Part shown: one piece after another, positions 12,716-25,000 of the stretch
How the letters are laid out: every line of letters begins with the position of its first letter
Position numbering within the stretch: the stretch's first letter is position 1
From: Cryptomeria japonica
Taxonomy: Eukaryota > Streptophyta > Pinopsida > Cupressales > Cupressaceae
Length of the DNA stretch: 64,000 bases
Direction: 5' to 3'
Assembly: GCF_030272615.1 (NCBI RefSeq)
Contig: NC_081415.1
Location: 626,943,740 to 627,007,739 of the forward strand
Program-made: the position numbers and the translations under genes
Notes under the pieces: generated by a model
Seen by the model: the letters and a program-made list of their open reading frames with translations, nothing else
The model's database searches: none
Told to the model about the DNA's origin: nothing

Positions 12716-13200
12716 GTGCATGGACAATTCCTAAAGCATTACTTCTCTTAAGTCCATGCACAATAGGTTTTAGTCTGTACATATTATGTTTGTTTCTATT
12801 GGTTGTTTTTGGGCTTTTGTTTGGTCTATTCTCCAGAGTTTCTGTATTCTTGTGTTGATTTTGCAATCAACCATCCCCAATCAGAGCCGTTGTTATCACT
12901 ATTTTTGAGCTTGGGTAATATTGCTCCATAATCAGCTAAAATTTGCAAGGTAGTGCTTCGCATTTCATGTTGCCTCTGAGTTTTTGGGTCAAAAGGAGTT
13001 TAGGGTTTTTGAATTTTAACCTTTCCTATGTTCTGAAAGCCCTTGCATTCTATTTTTGTGTTACCTTTTTCCACATAATCGGAAGGGTAGGTCTATCGTG
13101 AAAGGGTCCCCCCCTTACGAATTGCCTTAGGTGGGTCTTTATTAAATTTTAATTATTTGCACCCTTTCCCTAAGTTTTGAGCTCTTTGTCAGGCCCCATA
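12716..13200. other. Spacer between Tat integrase and tandem array
   Basis: No open frame or repeat is recognised here. It has T-rich tracts, and a G/C patch near 13100 (GGGTCCCCCCC). In Tat and Ogre elements a long non-coding stretch after integrase is common, so this fits element DNA. Confidence 0.4.
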
Positions 13201-13220
13201 AAAAACATGCAAGTTCCAGC

Positions 13221-14050
13221 AAATCTAACAGTGTGCGCGGTCTTGCAAAGGAAATATGTGCGAGCTTTACCTTTCACGAAACAGTGAAAGGATAGGCGGG
13301 TCCCAAAAATAAGCGGATCCTTTGGATAAAGGCTGATCAACTTGGAGTTGATCCAACGGTGCGCGTGGATTCGTAGCCGAAAGTGGTCAAAGTTTACCTT
13401 CCACAAAGTAGCGAAAAAGTAGTGGGCCCGATGAAAAGGGTGACATGATAGGTAAAGAAGGTGCATCTCCTAGTTGATCTAATAGTTCACGTTGATTCGC
13501 GAAGAAAAGTTGCCAAAGGTTTATAGTCTGTGAAGTACCGAAAGAGATGGTGGACTTGGGTGGCTAGGTTAAAGGATGAAGCTAAAAGTTGAGCATCTGA
13601 CTCAAGATCTAACGGCTTGCATTATTTTGCTGGGCGAAATAACATGAAGTTTACCTTTTGCGAAGTAGCAAAATGAGGTGGCCACGTGTCTCAAAGGTGA
13701 TCCAATGATGAGCGTTATTTCATAGCCCGAAGATGCAAGGTTTTTAGACTTCGCGAAGCAGCAAAGACCGTTAGCGGTAATGTTTCCCTACGGTTAGTGA
13801 AAAGACAAGCAGTCACCGTGTGGAGTAAAGGTCGAGCAGATAATAGAAGATCTAATGGATGGCATTGTTTCACGTGGAAGAGATGTGTAAGGTTTATGCT
13901 CCGCAAAACAACAAAAGGAAGTTAGGGCCCGGTTTTAAGCAGCTTGACCCAGGTAAGGTAAAATACACCTGGGTTTCACAAGATCCAAAGGACAGTGCTG
14001 CTTTGCAATGAAAAGGTGCGCGGATTTTAACCTCTGTGAAACAAGGAAAG
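13221..14050 (+). repeat. Degenerate tandem array, ~130-bp unit, about seven copies
   Basis: Each unit has a GATCYAAYGG-like word followed 30-45 bases later by GTTTACCTTYYGCGAAGTAGC or a variant. The first word recurs near 13221, 13350, 13476, 13605, 13699, 13849 and 13981, giving steps of 129, 126, 129, 94, 150 and 132. The second recurs near 13265, 13393, 13519, 13649, 13740, 13891 and 14024. The array is cut by the copia insertion at 14051. A further GATCCGTTGG-like word at about 16132 suggests it continued beyond. Confidence 0.7.
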
Positions 14051-15107
14051 TGTTAGGTCCCGGAGACAACTGAGAGGGGGGCTGAATTAGTTGTCTAATA
14101 AATTCAAACCAAAAACCAATTAACCAAGTTAATGCTTAATACCGGTAAACCAGTTAAGTATGCCGATAAACAGTGTTAATAGTAAATTGTTATACCGGTA
14201 AAGATTAATGCATGAAACACAAACATAAAGTCATCCACAACACATAACACCAATATTTGTACGTGGAAACCCTGTAAGGGGAAAAACCACGGTGGCAAAC
14301 CTTACACACAATTAGATGATACTACTACAGATAGTAAGTGTACATAAATGGGGTCTACACATGCAGAAAGGCCAATAGCCTAGAGCTCACTGCTCAAACA
14401 CAAAATGGGAGTCACACTGACTATAGTTGGATTGTTAAATCCAATAAGAATGTACTGCACAAAATAGCATCTTCATATGCTGGATTCAGTACCGGTGTAA
14501 TGCTGATATGCTTCTACAAAAAACTAGCTTCACCTTCAAATGATGTCTTCGTGTATACCTCTACTTGATCTCGCATATACCTTCACTCAATTCTTTCTTG
14601 CATTCCACACTTGATCTTACAAATAAGATCTTACATTTATACCATACCCTAAGACCAATTTTAGTAGGTCGGCTCTACAACATATTACAATAAAATCATT
14701 TTACAAACAATATAATATCCAATGCAATAACCGATTAAACATGTCGGCTTAATGCATTTACATCAATAGTAAATCATCTCCATAGCGTGCCATGCTGATC
14801 TGGAAAAGATAAACTTGTCGGTGTAACCCTAGATAACCTGGACCTATTTGCCAGTAAAAGCAAATATGCAAATATGAATATGCCAATGATTAATTCTTCA
14901 AAACAAAGTGTCAACATGATGTCTTTGACATTACCAAGTGTCTTCCATATCATTCCAGATACCGGTGAACATTATATCCTGTCGGTGAACCATATACCAG
15001 TAACTATGCAATAGTTACTTGCTTGCCAGTGAATGTTGCTAGATCTCAAAGTGCTTGTTTGCAGTAGGTTTTGACATCAATGAAAAAACCATACCAAAAT
15101 ACCAACA
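14051..15107 (-). repeat. Long terminal repeat (3' LTR in element orientation), 1057 bp
   Basis: It begins TGTTAGGTCCCGG and ends ACCAACA on the plus strand, with the G-run motif (GAGAGGGGGG) about 35 bases from the left edge. Several CCGGT words occur. It is followed by TCTCCCCCTTTGG (reverse complement of a polypurine tract). Confidence 0.9.
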
Positions 15108-16076
15108 ATCTCCCCCTTTGGCATTGATGGCAACACAAGATGGAAAAACCATCAAAGTGCCAAAACAGAAATGCCAAATACCAAAAACCAACAATCTCCA
15201 TTTCTCCCCCTTGGAGCAACATGTGTTTATCCAAAGATTTATTTTCAATACAAAACTCTCCTCAAAAGATAATGTGTTTTTCCATAGATATCTCTCTCCC
15301 TTTGACATCAAATGCCAAAGCTACAAAAATTAATTTTATACAAAATACCAACTACTCCCCCTGAGAAGTAGCTTCCTCATTAAAGACCAGAATAAAGATT
15401 TGTCTTTTTAATTCTACCAGTTGATGACAATCATCAACTGTCTAAGTCTCTACCGATAGTGGTATGACTTCAAGCTAATCTCTGAGATATTCAAAAGTCT
15501 CCTTAGGAAAAGGTTTTGTGAAAATATCTGCAAGTTGTTCTTTAGTATTCACATAAACCAGTTTTATCTCCTTTTCTTCAACTTTTTCCCTTAGAAAATT
15601 CAGTTTGATAGAAACATGTTTTGTTTTAGAATGTAATATCGGATTCCTAGATATATCAATTGCTGCAGTGTTATCACAATATATAGTAATAGGTTCCTTG
15701 CATTTTACCTTTATGTCTTTCAACATTTGCTTAAGCCATAATACCTGTGTACAGTTAGTTGTTGCTGCAACATATTCTGATTCTGCTGTTGATAAAGATG
15801 TACAACTTTGTTTTACTCAACCAAGAAACTAATCTCTTTCCAAGAAAGAACACTCCTCCAGTGGTGCTCTTTCTATCATCCACATCTCCTGCCCAATTTG
15901 CATCTGTGTATGCACATAGGTCAAAATTTTCATCTTTAGGATACCATAATCCAAGATTTGTTGTGCCTTTTAAGTACCGAAAAATCCTTTTCACTGTTGA
16001 TTCATGATTTTCCCTAGGATTACTTTGAAATCTAGAAACAATACATACTGCATTCATAATATCAGGCCTGGTTTGT
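15108..16076 (-). pseudogene. Copia pol 3' fragment (end of RT and RNase H)
   Basis: Minus-strand pieces give the RT-RNase H end: SRFQSNPRENHE (about 16015-16050), then WAGDVDDRKSTTGG (about 15870), ITIYCDNTAAIDIS (about 15670) and EQLADIFTKPF (about 15520). A frameshift near 15815 breaks it. Between 15108 and 15460 lie four purine-tract candidates (in plus-strand form near 15110, 15202, 15292 and 15354). At the LADIFTK site this copy still has a Gln codon (CAA), whereas the copy at 56225 has TAG. Confidence 0.85.
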
Positions 16077-16429
16077 GACAAAACCATACCAAAATACCAA
16101 AAGAAAGGAGAAAAACATAAAAAATGTTATGATCCGTTGGAGCCATTTTTCGAATTCGGTTGTGAATTCAATTCTGAACTGATTGCCAAAGCATGCGGTT
16201 TTAAATGCTTTAATTCATTGCTCTGTTGCCATATTTAGCTTCACATCAATTGGACATTGACATCATTTCAAAGAGTTCTGCAGAGGAGTTGGTGCATAGA
16301 GCGAATTTCTTCAAACAACCAGTGAGTTTTTTCATGTTGCTTGATTGTTACTACTTGAATTTAGATCATTGCATGCTCGTTTTCTCAGAGGTTAGTCATA
16401 ATTTTAATTAATATAGCTCTGATTCCAGG

Positions 16430-17547
16430 ATGGCACCAAGAAGGGATTTCAAGGGGAAGGTGAATTATCAGGATAGAAACATATGTGATGATTTCTTGGA
16501 ACAACTGATTATGTCCACAAATGTCATGGCCAAATTTAAAGAATCGGTACCTAAAGCTCCCCGTCTAAGAATTGGAGATGGTTTGTATGACAAAGGCAAC
16601 TGGTTGAGAGATCCACATATATGGATATCAGCTCTGGGTCTTTTCAAAGTAGGATTCAGTCAAAGACATGCCCTTGCCCCAATGAATAGCATATGGGAAT
16701 TAGATGTAGGAAAGCTCATAGTCCCTGGGGTTTTCATGGATGTAGATTTGTTAACCCAGATTGCACACAATTATGACCCTATGGCTAAATGTATTAGGAA
16801 TGTGAATGGAAGAGCCTTAATTTAGATTAATGATGATGAATTTAGGAAGGTGTTTAAGCTCAGTGAGGTATCAAATTACTTAGAGCCTATCAATTTTGAA
16901 ACGTTAGCCTAGATTTACAATGTACAAAGGGATCACCTCAGGAGTGGACCTTTGAAAGAGTTTTTGGTTAAAATAGGAGGGTTAACTATTGTAGGCCCTA
17001 GTACCATGGAGCCTTTCTCCCTGAATTTGTTTACTCTAAGGGCTAAAGGCATGTATTGGTCACTATGTCAGATTTTTGGGGAAGATGTTGAAACCATCAT
17101 GCCAACTCGTTACATGTTAATGATAGCATAGATTCTAAACTCCTCTCTAGTAGTAACCTTTGATTATGCACCTTACCTAACTGATGCAATTCATGTAGGG
17201 CTAGTGGGTATAAAAAGTGGTAAGGTGGATAGACCATTTGGATGGTACTCCCTTCTCATGCACATGTTTTTATTTAAAGGTGCTAATTACTTTGCTAGTT
17301 AAATGGATCTGGTTTGCTGATTACTGATGCATGTACAACTATGGAGCACCGTTTTGTCCTCGGACAGAGAGGATGCCAGCTACCTAAAGTTTGACATATG
17401 CTTTGCATCTAAGATTAGGATTCTCTTATATTCAAAGAACCCTAGGATCTTGAGGATTTTTTCAATGGCATGTTCAGGAAGAGAGCAATATGCAAAGGTA
17501 GGCCACACCAATTCCATTTCCCAGAGGATTTAATTAGAAATGAGTTC
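16430..17547 (+). pseudogene. Unidentified accessory ORF of the old Tat element, first part
   Basis: Starts with ATG at 16430, directly after TCTGATTCCAG, which looks like a splice acceptor. One frame runs to about 17300, then shifts by one frame and continues to the 16-kb insertion at 17548. It holds segments such as PHIWISALGLFKVGFSQRHALAP and RPFGWYSLLMHMFLFKGANY (about 17240-17299). In-frame stops are TAG at 16823, 16910 and 17129. After the frame change TGA, TAA, TAG and TAG follow between about 17390 and 17450. I do not recognise any domain. The frame rejoins exactly at 33605 when the insert and one TSD copy are removed, giving about 1,085 codons overall. Confidence 0.65.
17543..17547. 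other. Target-site duplication (left), agttc
   Basis: AGTTC immediately before the 5' LTR is repeated at 33600-33604 after the 3' LTR. This fixes both ends of the 16-kb Tat element. Confidence 0.95.
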
Positions 17548-19364
17548 TGTAGTCACATAAATCTGTCCACTTAATTAAATGAATACGTAGTATTTATTTG
17601 ATTATTTAACCATCAATTAATAATTAATTAAATTAATATTTAATTAATTCATCTTAACCCTCTTCTCCTATTAATTAAATAAATTATTCAATTTATTTGA
17701 TTTAATTCACTTAACCAAATTCAGACCATTAATTAAATAAATAAATCATATTTATTTAATTAAATCTTCTCTCACATTTAAATAAATTAATATTTATTTA
17801 AAACCCCCAAAATCCCACCTCTCACATTTAAATAAATTAACATTTATTTAAATCACCTTTATCCTCCACCCACTTGTATTTTCCTACAAATGCAAGTTGC
17901 ACAATTATTTTAAATAAATAATTTATTTAAATCACCTTTATCCTCCACCCACTTGTATTTTCCTACAAAAGCAAGTTGCACAACTATTTTAAATAAATTA
18001 TTTATTTAAAATCCTATTTATCCTCACCCACTTGAAACCTTTAATGGTTTCCCTTAAAGTATTCAAACTTGATGGCTTTAAAGTCTTCAAACTTGATGGC
18101 TTCCTTCTATAATCTTCTTAAGACTTTAATGGTTTTCCTTAAAGTCTTCAAGCCTTTAATGGTTTCCCTCAAAGTCTTCAAGCATTTTAATGCTTTATCT
18201 TCATTTTTCTCATTTAAATAAATTAATATTTATTTGAATATTTATCCAAATGCAAATTACACCATTTAATTGAAATAAATGATTTTATTTTAATTGAAAA
18301 TACCAAAATTTCTCCCACTTGCATTTTCCTACAAAATCCACTTGTATGCCTAAACCCCTTCTAGATTCTTCTAACCCCTTCCTAATTAATTTAATCCATC
18401 CCCTAATTATTGTCACATTCCTAAGCAAAATGGAGTCACTTCTCAAAGCCTAAAAGTCTTGGATAACCTTTGAAAGCTTCCAACCTTCAACCACTAAATG
18501 GCTCAAAGTCTTTGATAACCATTGAAGGCTTTCAACCTTCAACAACTTAATCCCCAAAGTCTCCAATAACCATTAATGGTTAATTCAACCCTCCCACATG
18601 GTTAAAACATTTGTTTTGACTCAACCTCTACCCAACCCAAAGGTCTCATCAGGCCATTAATGCTTTGACCATGATTATCTCTTAAACATTTGCACAAAGG
18701 TTTATCCTTGCATTAACTCCTAATCCAGTGGGTAATCCTAATTTAGGCTTGACCCTTACCTTCTAGATAACCATGAAGTCTTCTCAGGCCTTTAATGCCT
18801 CCAACCTCCTCTCTCAACCCAATCCTATGTTGAAACTTGTCACCATTTTATTGGTGCCAATTGTGCACATGGATCCCCAACTTTCAATCCTAACCCTTGT
18901 TAAGATTGCTCAATCTTAACCCTTCATTTCCCTATTTCTTCTATAAATAGAACCCTTCTCCTCAAGCAAAAGGAGAAGCATTTTAGAGTATTGTTGTTAT
19001 ACTGGCATTAGCATAGAGCTTTTTCATAGCATCACTATCTACTCTAGCATAGTATTTAGCTTTTCATTTCATATTTGAAGCTTAGTATTAAATCTCAATC
19101 CTCCATAAGCATCCATAGTGCAAAAAGCTGCTGAGAGCTACACTCATTTGGGACTTGGAGAGGAGAGGAACAAGGGAGGAGCAACTATGAGCATCTTGAT
19201 TAGCTATTTCATTTTATGTTTATATGCTTTCTATTTCATGCTTAATATCTCTCTTGATATGCCTGTTTAGGATAATCTTTTGTTGCTAACACTAACGTTT
19301 GTTTCTTGTGCTCTTGTGTGTGTTGCCATCAAACAGATTTTCTAATCCTTTTTGCAGAGCATCA
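17548..19364 (+). repeat. 5' LTR of the young Tat element (1817 bp)
   Basis: Starts TGTAGTCACATAAATC and ends GAGCATCA. The U3 part has nested short repeats, including TTTAAATAAATTA blocks and a ~78-bp unit with CACCCACTTGTATTTTCC given twice (near 17880 and 17948). Another short repeat uses AAAGTCTTCAA (18060-18180). It holds the promoter listed separately. The partner copy is 31783-33599. Confidence 0.95.
18899..18950 (+). promoter_or_regulatory. LTR promoter: palindrome plus TATA box
   Basis: TATAAATAG at 18942-18950 is a good plant TATA box, so transcription would start near 18975-18985. Twenty-one bases upstream is a perfect inverted repeat, GTTAAGATTG-CT-CAATCTTAAC (18899-18920). Both are repeated in the 3' LTR (palindrome at 33134-33155). 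The palindrome is a candidate protein-binding site or hairpin; that role is inferred. Confidence 0.75.
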
Positions 19365-19388
19365 TTTGGTGAACCCGACGTGAATCCA
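19365..19388 (+). other. Primer-binding site of the young Tat element
   Basis: Two bases after the LTR end the sequence reads TGGTGAACCCGACGTGAATC. The opening TGG pairs with the universal CCA tail of a tRNA, as expected for minus-strand primer binding. I do not assign the tRNA. Confidence 0.8.
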
Positions 19389-22079
19389 AACACCAAAAAG
19401 ATCATTTTTTTTTTAACCAATAACATGTTTGAATGTTGAAAATGTCACACAGGTTGCGATTTTGACACTGTTTTGGTGCGTTTGGCATTATTTTGGCGCT
19501 ATTCCCCCTGTTTCAGTGCTTTTCCCTTCTCTGTCTTTCCCTTTCTTTTAATACGTTTGTGTTAAATAGTGCCTCTGTTCAAACGCAGACTAGCGCTATT
19601 GTAACAAAACGTTGTACAAATCACCTTGTAACCAAAAAAAAAAAAAAAAAAAATTAGGCTTGTAGAAGCCCACCAAATAGGCGGATTTTACTAACTATTT
19701 TTCTCTTTTGTGCAGATTTAAATTAGATTAAAGAGTAGATTTATATTTTTTACTAACTTGTTTTTGAAGTTGGTTTTAAAAATGAATTCACTTTTTATTT
19801 TGGTTTAAAATTAACTTCACATTTCAAATTTGGGCTTTTGAAAAAGAATCACACATTTGTTTGGGGCTCTTAAAAAGAATTTCATTGTTCAAAGGTAAAA
19901 AGAACCACAAACTTATACAAAAACAACTTTATTTTTTTTGCAAGTTAGGAAACAAACTTCGTTTTGGTGCTTAAAATCAACAAGGCAAATTTTATTTCTT
20001 GCATCAAGATAAAACTCACAATCCACACTTCCATTTTTGGTGCAAATAAAATTCACAATCAACTTGTCTCATTTTCAAAGCAATTTTACTTCATGCAAAC
20101 GTGTTTTTCATTAAGTTGACCAGAATTTCAAATTCTAGTTTACTCAAACAATTGCCTTTGAAAATTAAAAAGAACACCATGATTGTTGGAGCAACATCTC
20201 CAAATAGTTAGATCACATTGCAATGACAGATTAAAAAGAACAAGTGTTTTTCGTGCTTGGCACACTTGTGCAAAGAGTTGGTCGAGTGGTCCTACTTCTA
20301 ACACACACTATCCTCTCCCTTGGCTTTCGTGGTCCTAGGTGCAAGAGAAAAGTGTTAGTAACACTCAAAATTTTATCTTTTTAAGAGAGGCCTGCCAAGA
20401 GACACATCACTCTTGGGACCGACCTTGAGCGGTAAATCCTTCGAGCCGCTATAGAAATCAGGTGTGAGCGAAAGCTGTAGCCTTGGGTATAGCTGTTCCT
20501 ACAGTGTAACTGGCCGAAAGGACAAATGGGCCCCACCACCAGTTACAAGGCTCTTAAGTGAGTCACTGCAGAATGAACTTATGTCTAAAAACATCGAACA
20601 TGACTAAACACCTTTAAGTAGTAGCCCACCCGTTCTATTGATTGAGGATATTTGAGGTATAATTTAGTGCAAGAGCATAGATGGTTTTGCTCCCAAGATA
20701 CTCACCATACATATTTCCTTGAGTAGAAACATAGCTTTTTGAAAGGTCACTTGTGGCTTGATAAAAGTGGTGACTCCCCCATCATAGGGATCATCTATTT
20801 GTTATGCTCGTGCAAGACTTAGTATATCACATCCTTACCTGCCACGGCGGGATTGATAAGGTATGTAGTACCAAAGTCGAAGAAATATCAAGATGTGGGC
20901 TAAATTTATCACAACTGGCCATTTGACCTTAGGGATAAAGAGTGTTTGAAGTGTGTTCGTTTTACAGACCTAGTGCAAATTGAGCCGACTTCAGGCTTTG
21001 GAATTACACCTTAAAATAAATCTAAAGGAAGGGTCAAAAACAAGTCCAAGGATTGGGTTGATCTAGACCCATACTCATTTGTGCCTTTTGAGGCAACATT
21101 CTTGTGTTTGTGTGCTTGCTTTGTTTTCTTGTCAAAGAAAAATCAGAAAATCAATCCCAAAAACAAAGTATTCATCCAACATCTGTCAACACAACCAAAA
21201 ACATCAAAAACAAGGTACAAACAAACAAAGAATCAAAAATTTATGACCATTCTTCACATCTTGCGAAAGAAGAAGTGTCATCAGAATATCACCTTGAAAA
21301 GGAGACCACTAAGCTCAAAGGCTTTGATCAACAGGAGGAAATTCTTCTATCTCAATAGACAAATCTTTGTCTCACATAGAGTCTTTCTACATCGCATGCG
21401 TCTCTATCTTCAAGGTAAAACAAACGAGTTTGATTCCGAATCATTGAACCGCAGAGCTTTTATGCAATATAGAGCTCTGAGTTATCACAAAAATCAAGGA
21501 GGAAAGATTAATCCCAACTTCTTCCCAAACATCTGTATCACCTACAACACAGCTCGAGAAATGCCACCAACGCCTGAAAGGGAAGAAGTAGAGTTTGTTC
21601 CATTTGTAACACAAAGTTTTTATTAAAGTTGAAAACAAAACATCCATCATCTCATTCATACATCATTTTTCCATCATCAATTCATCCCAAAACTCTCAAA
21701 ACATTAAGAGGTTCTTGTCCCAAGATTCCTTTTTTAGATATTGCTTGAAATCAAACACATCACATCACTTTTAGATTGTTTCTACATCTAGGATAAGCTC
21801 ATCCTAAGAGACACATCTACGCAGGTTAAAACTAGTTCATGAGTGAATCCTCTCATTGCTAGGTAGTCAAAATCTGTAACACATCTCAGATTTCTCTACA
21901 CCTTATCACATCCAAACTTATCAAACAAACAAGCAATTCAAAGAAAGGAATTTCGGTTACATCTACCTTAAAAGTGCTAGAGATCCCCATACAACACAAA
22001 TCACCAACCAATCAATATTTCATTTCATCACCAACTCATCATCATCTTCAATCAACTTCAAAACAAACTTGCAAACAAA
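19365..22079 (+). other. Long untranslated leader of the young Tat element
   Basis: About 2.7 kb between PBS and Gag ATG without recognisable protein domains. It contains a run of 20 A (19634-19653) and T-rich tracts. The longest open frame (21081-21626) lacks an ATG start and any known motif, so I do not call it a gene. Tat and Ogre elements often have long leaders, which may carry packaging or dimerisation signals; I cannot point to one here. Confidence 0.6.
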
Positions 22080-25000
22080 ATGGCTCAAACCCGATCACGA
22101 TCAAGGCAACGAGAAATGGAAATTGAGGAAGAAGAGGACAACCTCAATGAATTTCAAGAAGCACTTGGAGGAAATGGGAATGATGAAAACCCAAGTACTC
22201 CCACTCCTTCAACAATCGAAAGGGTTCAGCATAACCCTCATTTTAACAGATTATTTGATGAAATACTAAGGAGCAATGCGGATGCTCACTTTTTACGACT
22301 TGCTCAAGAAGGAGCCAAACTCCCCTCTGACTTTGATCTCGCCCAATTAAGACAAGCATCAGAAAGACAAAGTCGCCATGAGGAGGAAAGGCGTAGAGAT
22401 CCCATCAGATATAACATCCCTCGAGGTAACCCACCACCTCCTCCTCCAAATGAAATGGAGATGTTGCGGCAACAAGTCGAGAATCTCGCCCAACAACTTC
22501 ATAGTGGTGTTAAGACCAATCAATTCTCACTTAACGACATCTGTCCCTATCCGTTTGATAGGAATCTTTATATGCCACCCTTTCCACACGGGTTTGAAAC
22601 ACCCAAATTTGAAAAATATAGAGGAAAGGGGGATCCCCGTGATCATGTCCGAGAATTTCATTCTGCTTGTCTTGAAGTAGCTTATGAGGACACATACCTA
22701 ATGCGCCTTTTTCCCCAAAGCTTGGGAGGAACAACCACATCATGGTTTTCCCGACTTCCAGGTGGCATTAGAACATTTGAGGAACTCATCCAGAAGTTCC
22801 TATCTCATTACTCTTATAATATTGAACGCGACATCACCATGGCTGATCTATGTAACACCAAACAAAAACCAGGTGAATTATTCTTAGTATTCCTGCAACG
22901 ATGGCGCCAAATGTCTAGCAGACGTTCTCTTCAGTTACCTGAACGAGAACTAGTGGAAATTTTCATTTCCAACTTAAACGAAGAAATGGAATTTCACCTG
23001 GATGTCAAAGACACAGATTCTTTTAACGATATGATCACCAAAGGTATAAAATGTGAAAGGGCACTCATCAAAAAAGGACTCATCAAAATCTTTAATGAAC
23101 CCAAAGATGGTCCTCGCCCGCGCTTCAATAGCGATAAACCGAACTTCTGGAACAAGAATAAGAATATCGTTAACGATGGAGTTGTGGATGCTCGGACTGT
23201 CCAAAATGCACAACCTGTGGTTCGGTTTGCAGGACAAAATCCTCCACCTCAAAATAACACAAATGTTCTTCCTAATCAAGGTCGCATCACATCTCAGGAT
23301 GAACCAAGACCTCATCCACAAAAACAAAAACGCACATACACTCCCTTAGGGGAACCCATTGAAACAGTGATGCGACAACTCATTTCTCAGAATTTGATCA
23401 CTCTACCTAAGTTATCAAATTATGAGCCTCAAGTCAAACCGGCATGGTGGAGAGATACTGAACATTGTGAGTTCCATCAAGGAAGAGGACACAAGACAAG
23501 TAATTGTCACCGATTGAAAGATCTCATTCAGGATCTTATTGACCGAGGAGAAATTGAAATTGAAGGGCATGACCCAAAAACAACCAATAATGATCATCAG
23601 ATGTTCAAGAATCCACTTCCATCGCAAGATCAAAGGGGTCCTTCGACGTCCAGTCGAGGTCCTGATACCACTGATTATACGCAAGCTGCGTATAATTACA
23701 CTGTAAATCACCTGTATGATGCCAGTGAACAAATTGCAACCATAACCTTCAAAAATCCCACCTCAAATTGCAATGTTGTTACACGTCGTGGCAAGGTCAC
23801 CATCAAGGCAGCTCCACAAGGCACCACCTCCGTCCCAAAGCAGTACAATCTTGTGGAACAATTAGACAAAACCCCTGCACTTATATCCATTTTGGAGCTT
23901 TTGCGTCTGTCACCCTCTCATAAAACAATCTTGGATCAAGCACTCCAAGAGGCGTCAGTCCCTGCAAATCTAAATACGGACCAATTTCAAGCCATGGTTG
24001 GAAGTCTAAAGTCATCACCTTGTCTCACTTTTTCTGAAAGCGACAACTCTTCTTTCCAACAACCTCATAACGCCTCACTCCACATTGAAGGCTTTGTCAA
24101 CCAACACAGGATCAAGCGAGTCTTGATCGATAATGGAGCAGGCCTAAACATTTGCACACTTCAGTTGGTCACAGCATTGGGATATGCAATAGAATCAGTG
24201 GATCCTCGTAAGAAGATCACCATCAAAGCCTATGATGATGCAGAGCGTTCATCCAAAGGAGCTGTGGTACTACCAATCCGAGTGGGCCCTGTGGTAAAGC
24301 ATATCATTTGTCAGGTTCTGGACCTTCCTCTGCCATATAATCTATTATTAGGGAGACCTTGGATACATGCCATGCAAGCTGTTCCATCTACCTACCATCA
24401 ATGTATCAAGTTCCCACATAACGGGGTCGAGATCACAATCCTGGGCGATGCAAATCCCTTTGCATTTTGCCATAATATCAGCCATCAACCAGAGATTACC
24501 ATTCCTAATAATAGAGAAGCCATTTCCTCCACATCATATGTAAATCCCGCCTCTCTTGCCAGTTCAAACACCCCTATACCCAAGCAAGAAAAGCTTAAAA
24601 TGAAAGTCGCAGAGGAAGGTCCTGGAGAATACAACTTGAGTCAGCTCTTTTGTGTGGGACAAATGCCCACTTCTCCTAGAACACATGGTAAACCACAGCA
24701 GTTGCTCCAGCAACCACTAAACACGCCAGCATGTGCCTTAACACCTTTCATCCTTGGAAAGAGTCAAGAGGAAGAAACACAAGATGAGGACCTGGCGGAC
24801 TGGATCTATAAAGATCCCATCACCACTGACAAACCGCAAGTTACACTTCCTACAGAACAATATGGCAAAGGCCTCCTCATTATGCAAAGAATGGGATATG
24901 ATGGTCAGAGTGCTTTGGGATACTGCAAACAAGGACGACACGAACCTCTACTACCAGAATTCAAGCCCAAAGGTAATACAGGCCTTGGCTTTGAAAAAGA

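Larger units (their letters stand above)
14051..16102 (-). mobile_element. Sirevirus-like copia deletion derivative, TSD gaaag
   Basis: The element keeps a full LTR (14051-15107), the repeated purine tracts, and the 3' part of pol. At about 16077 pol joins directly to the outermost ~27 bases of the other LTR. GAAAG lies on both sides (14046-14050 and 16103-16107), so both outer ends are original. The right end reads CCAAAA where the family ends CCAACA. Its LTR matches that of the element at 51065-57709, so both belong to one family. It lies in the tandem array of the old Tat element. Confidence 0.88.

Noticed and set aside
21081-21626. 181-residue open frame in the Tat leader
   Set aside because: It has no ATG at its start, no recognisable domain and a composition like the AT-rich leader. 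A chance open frame is more likely.
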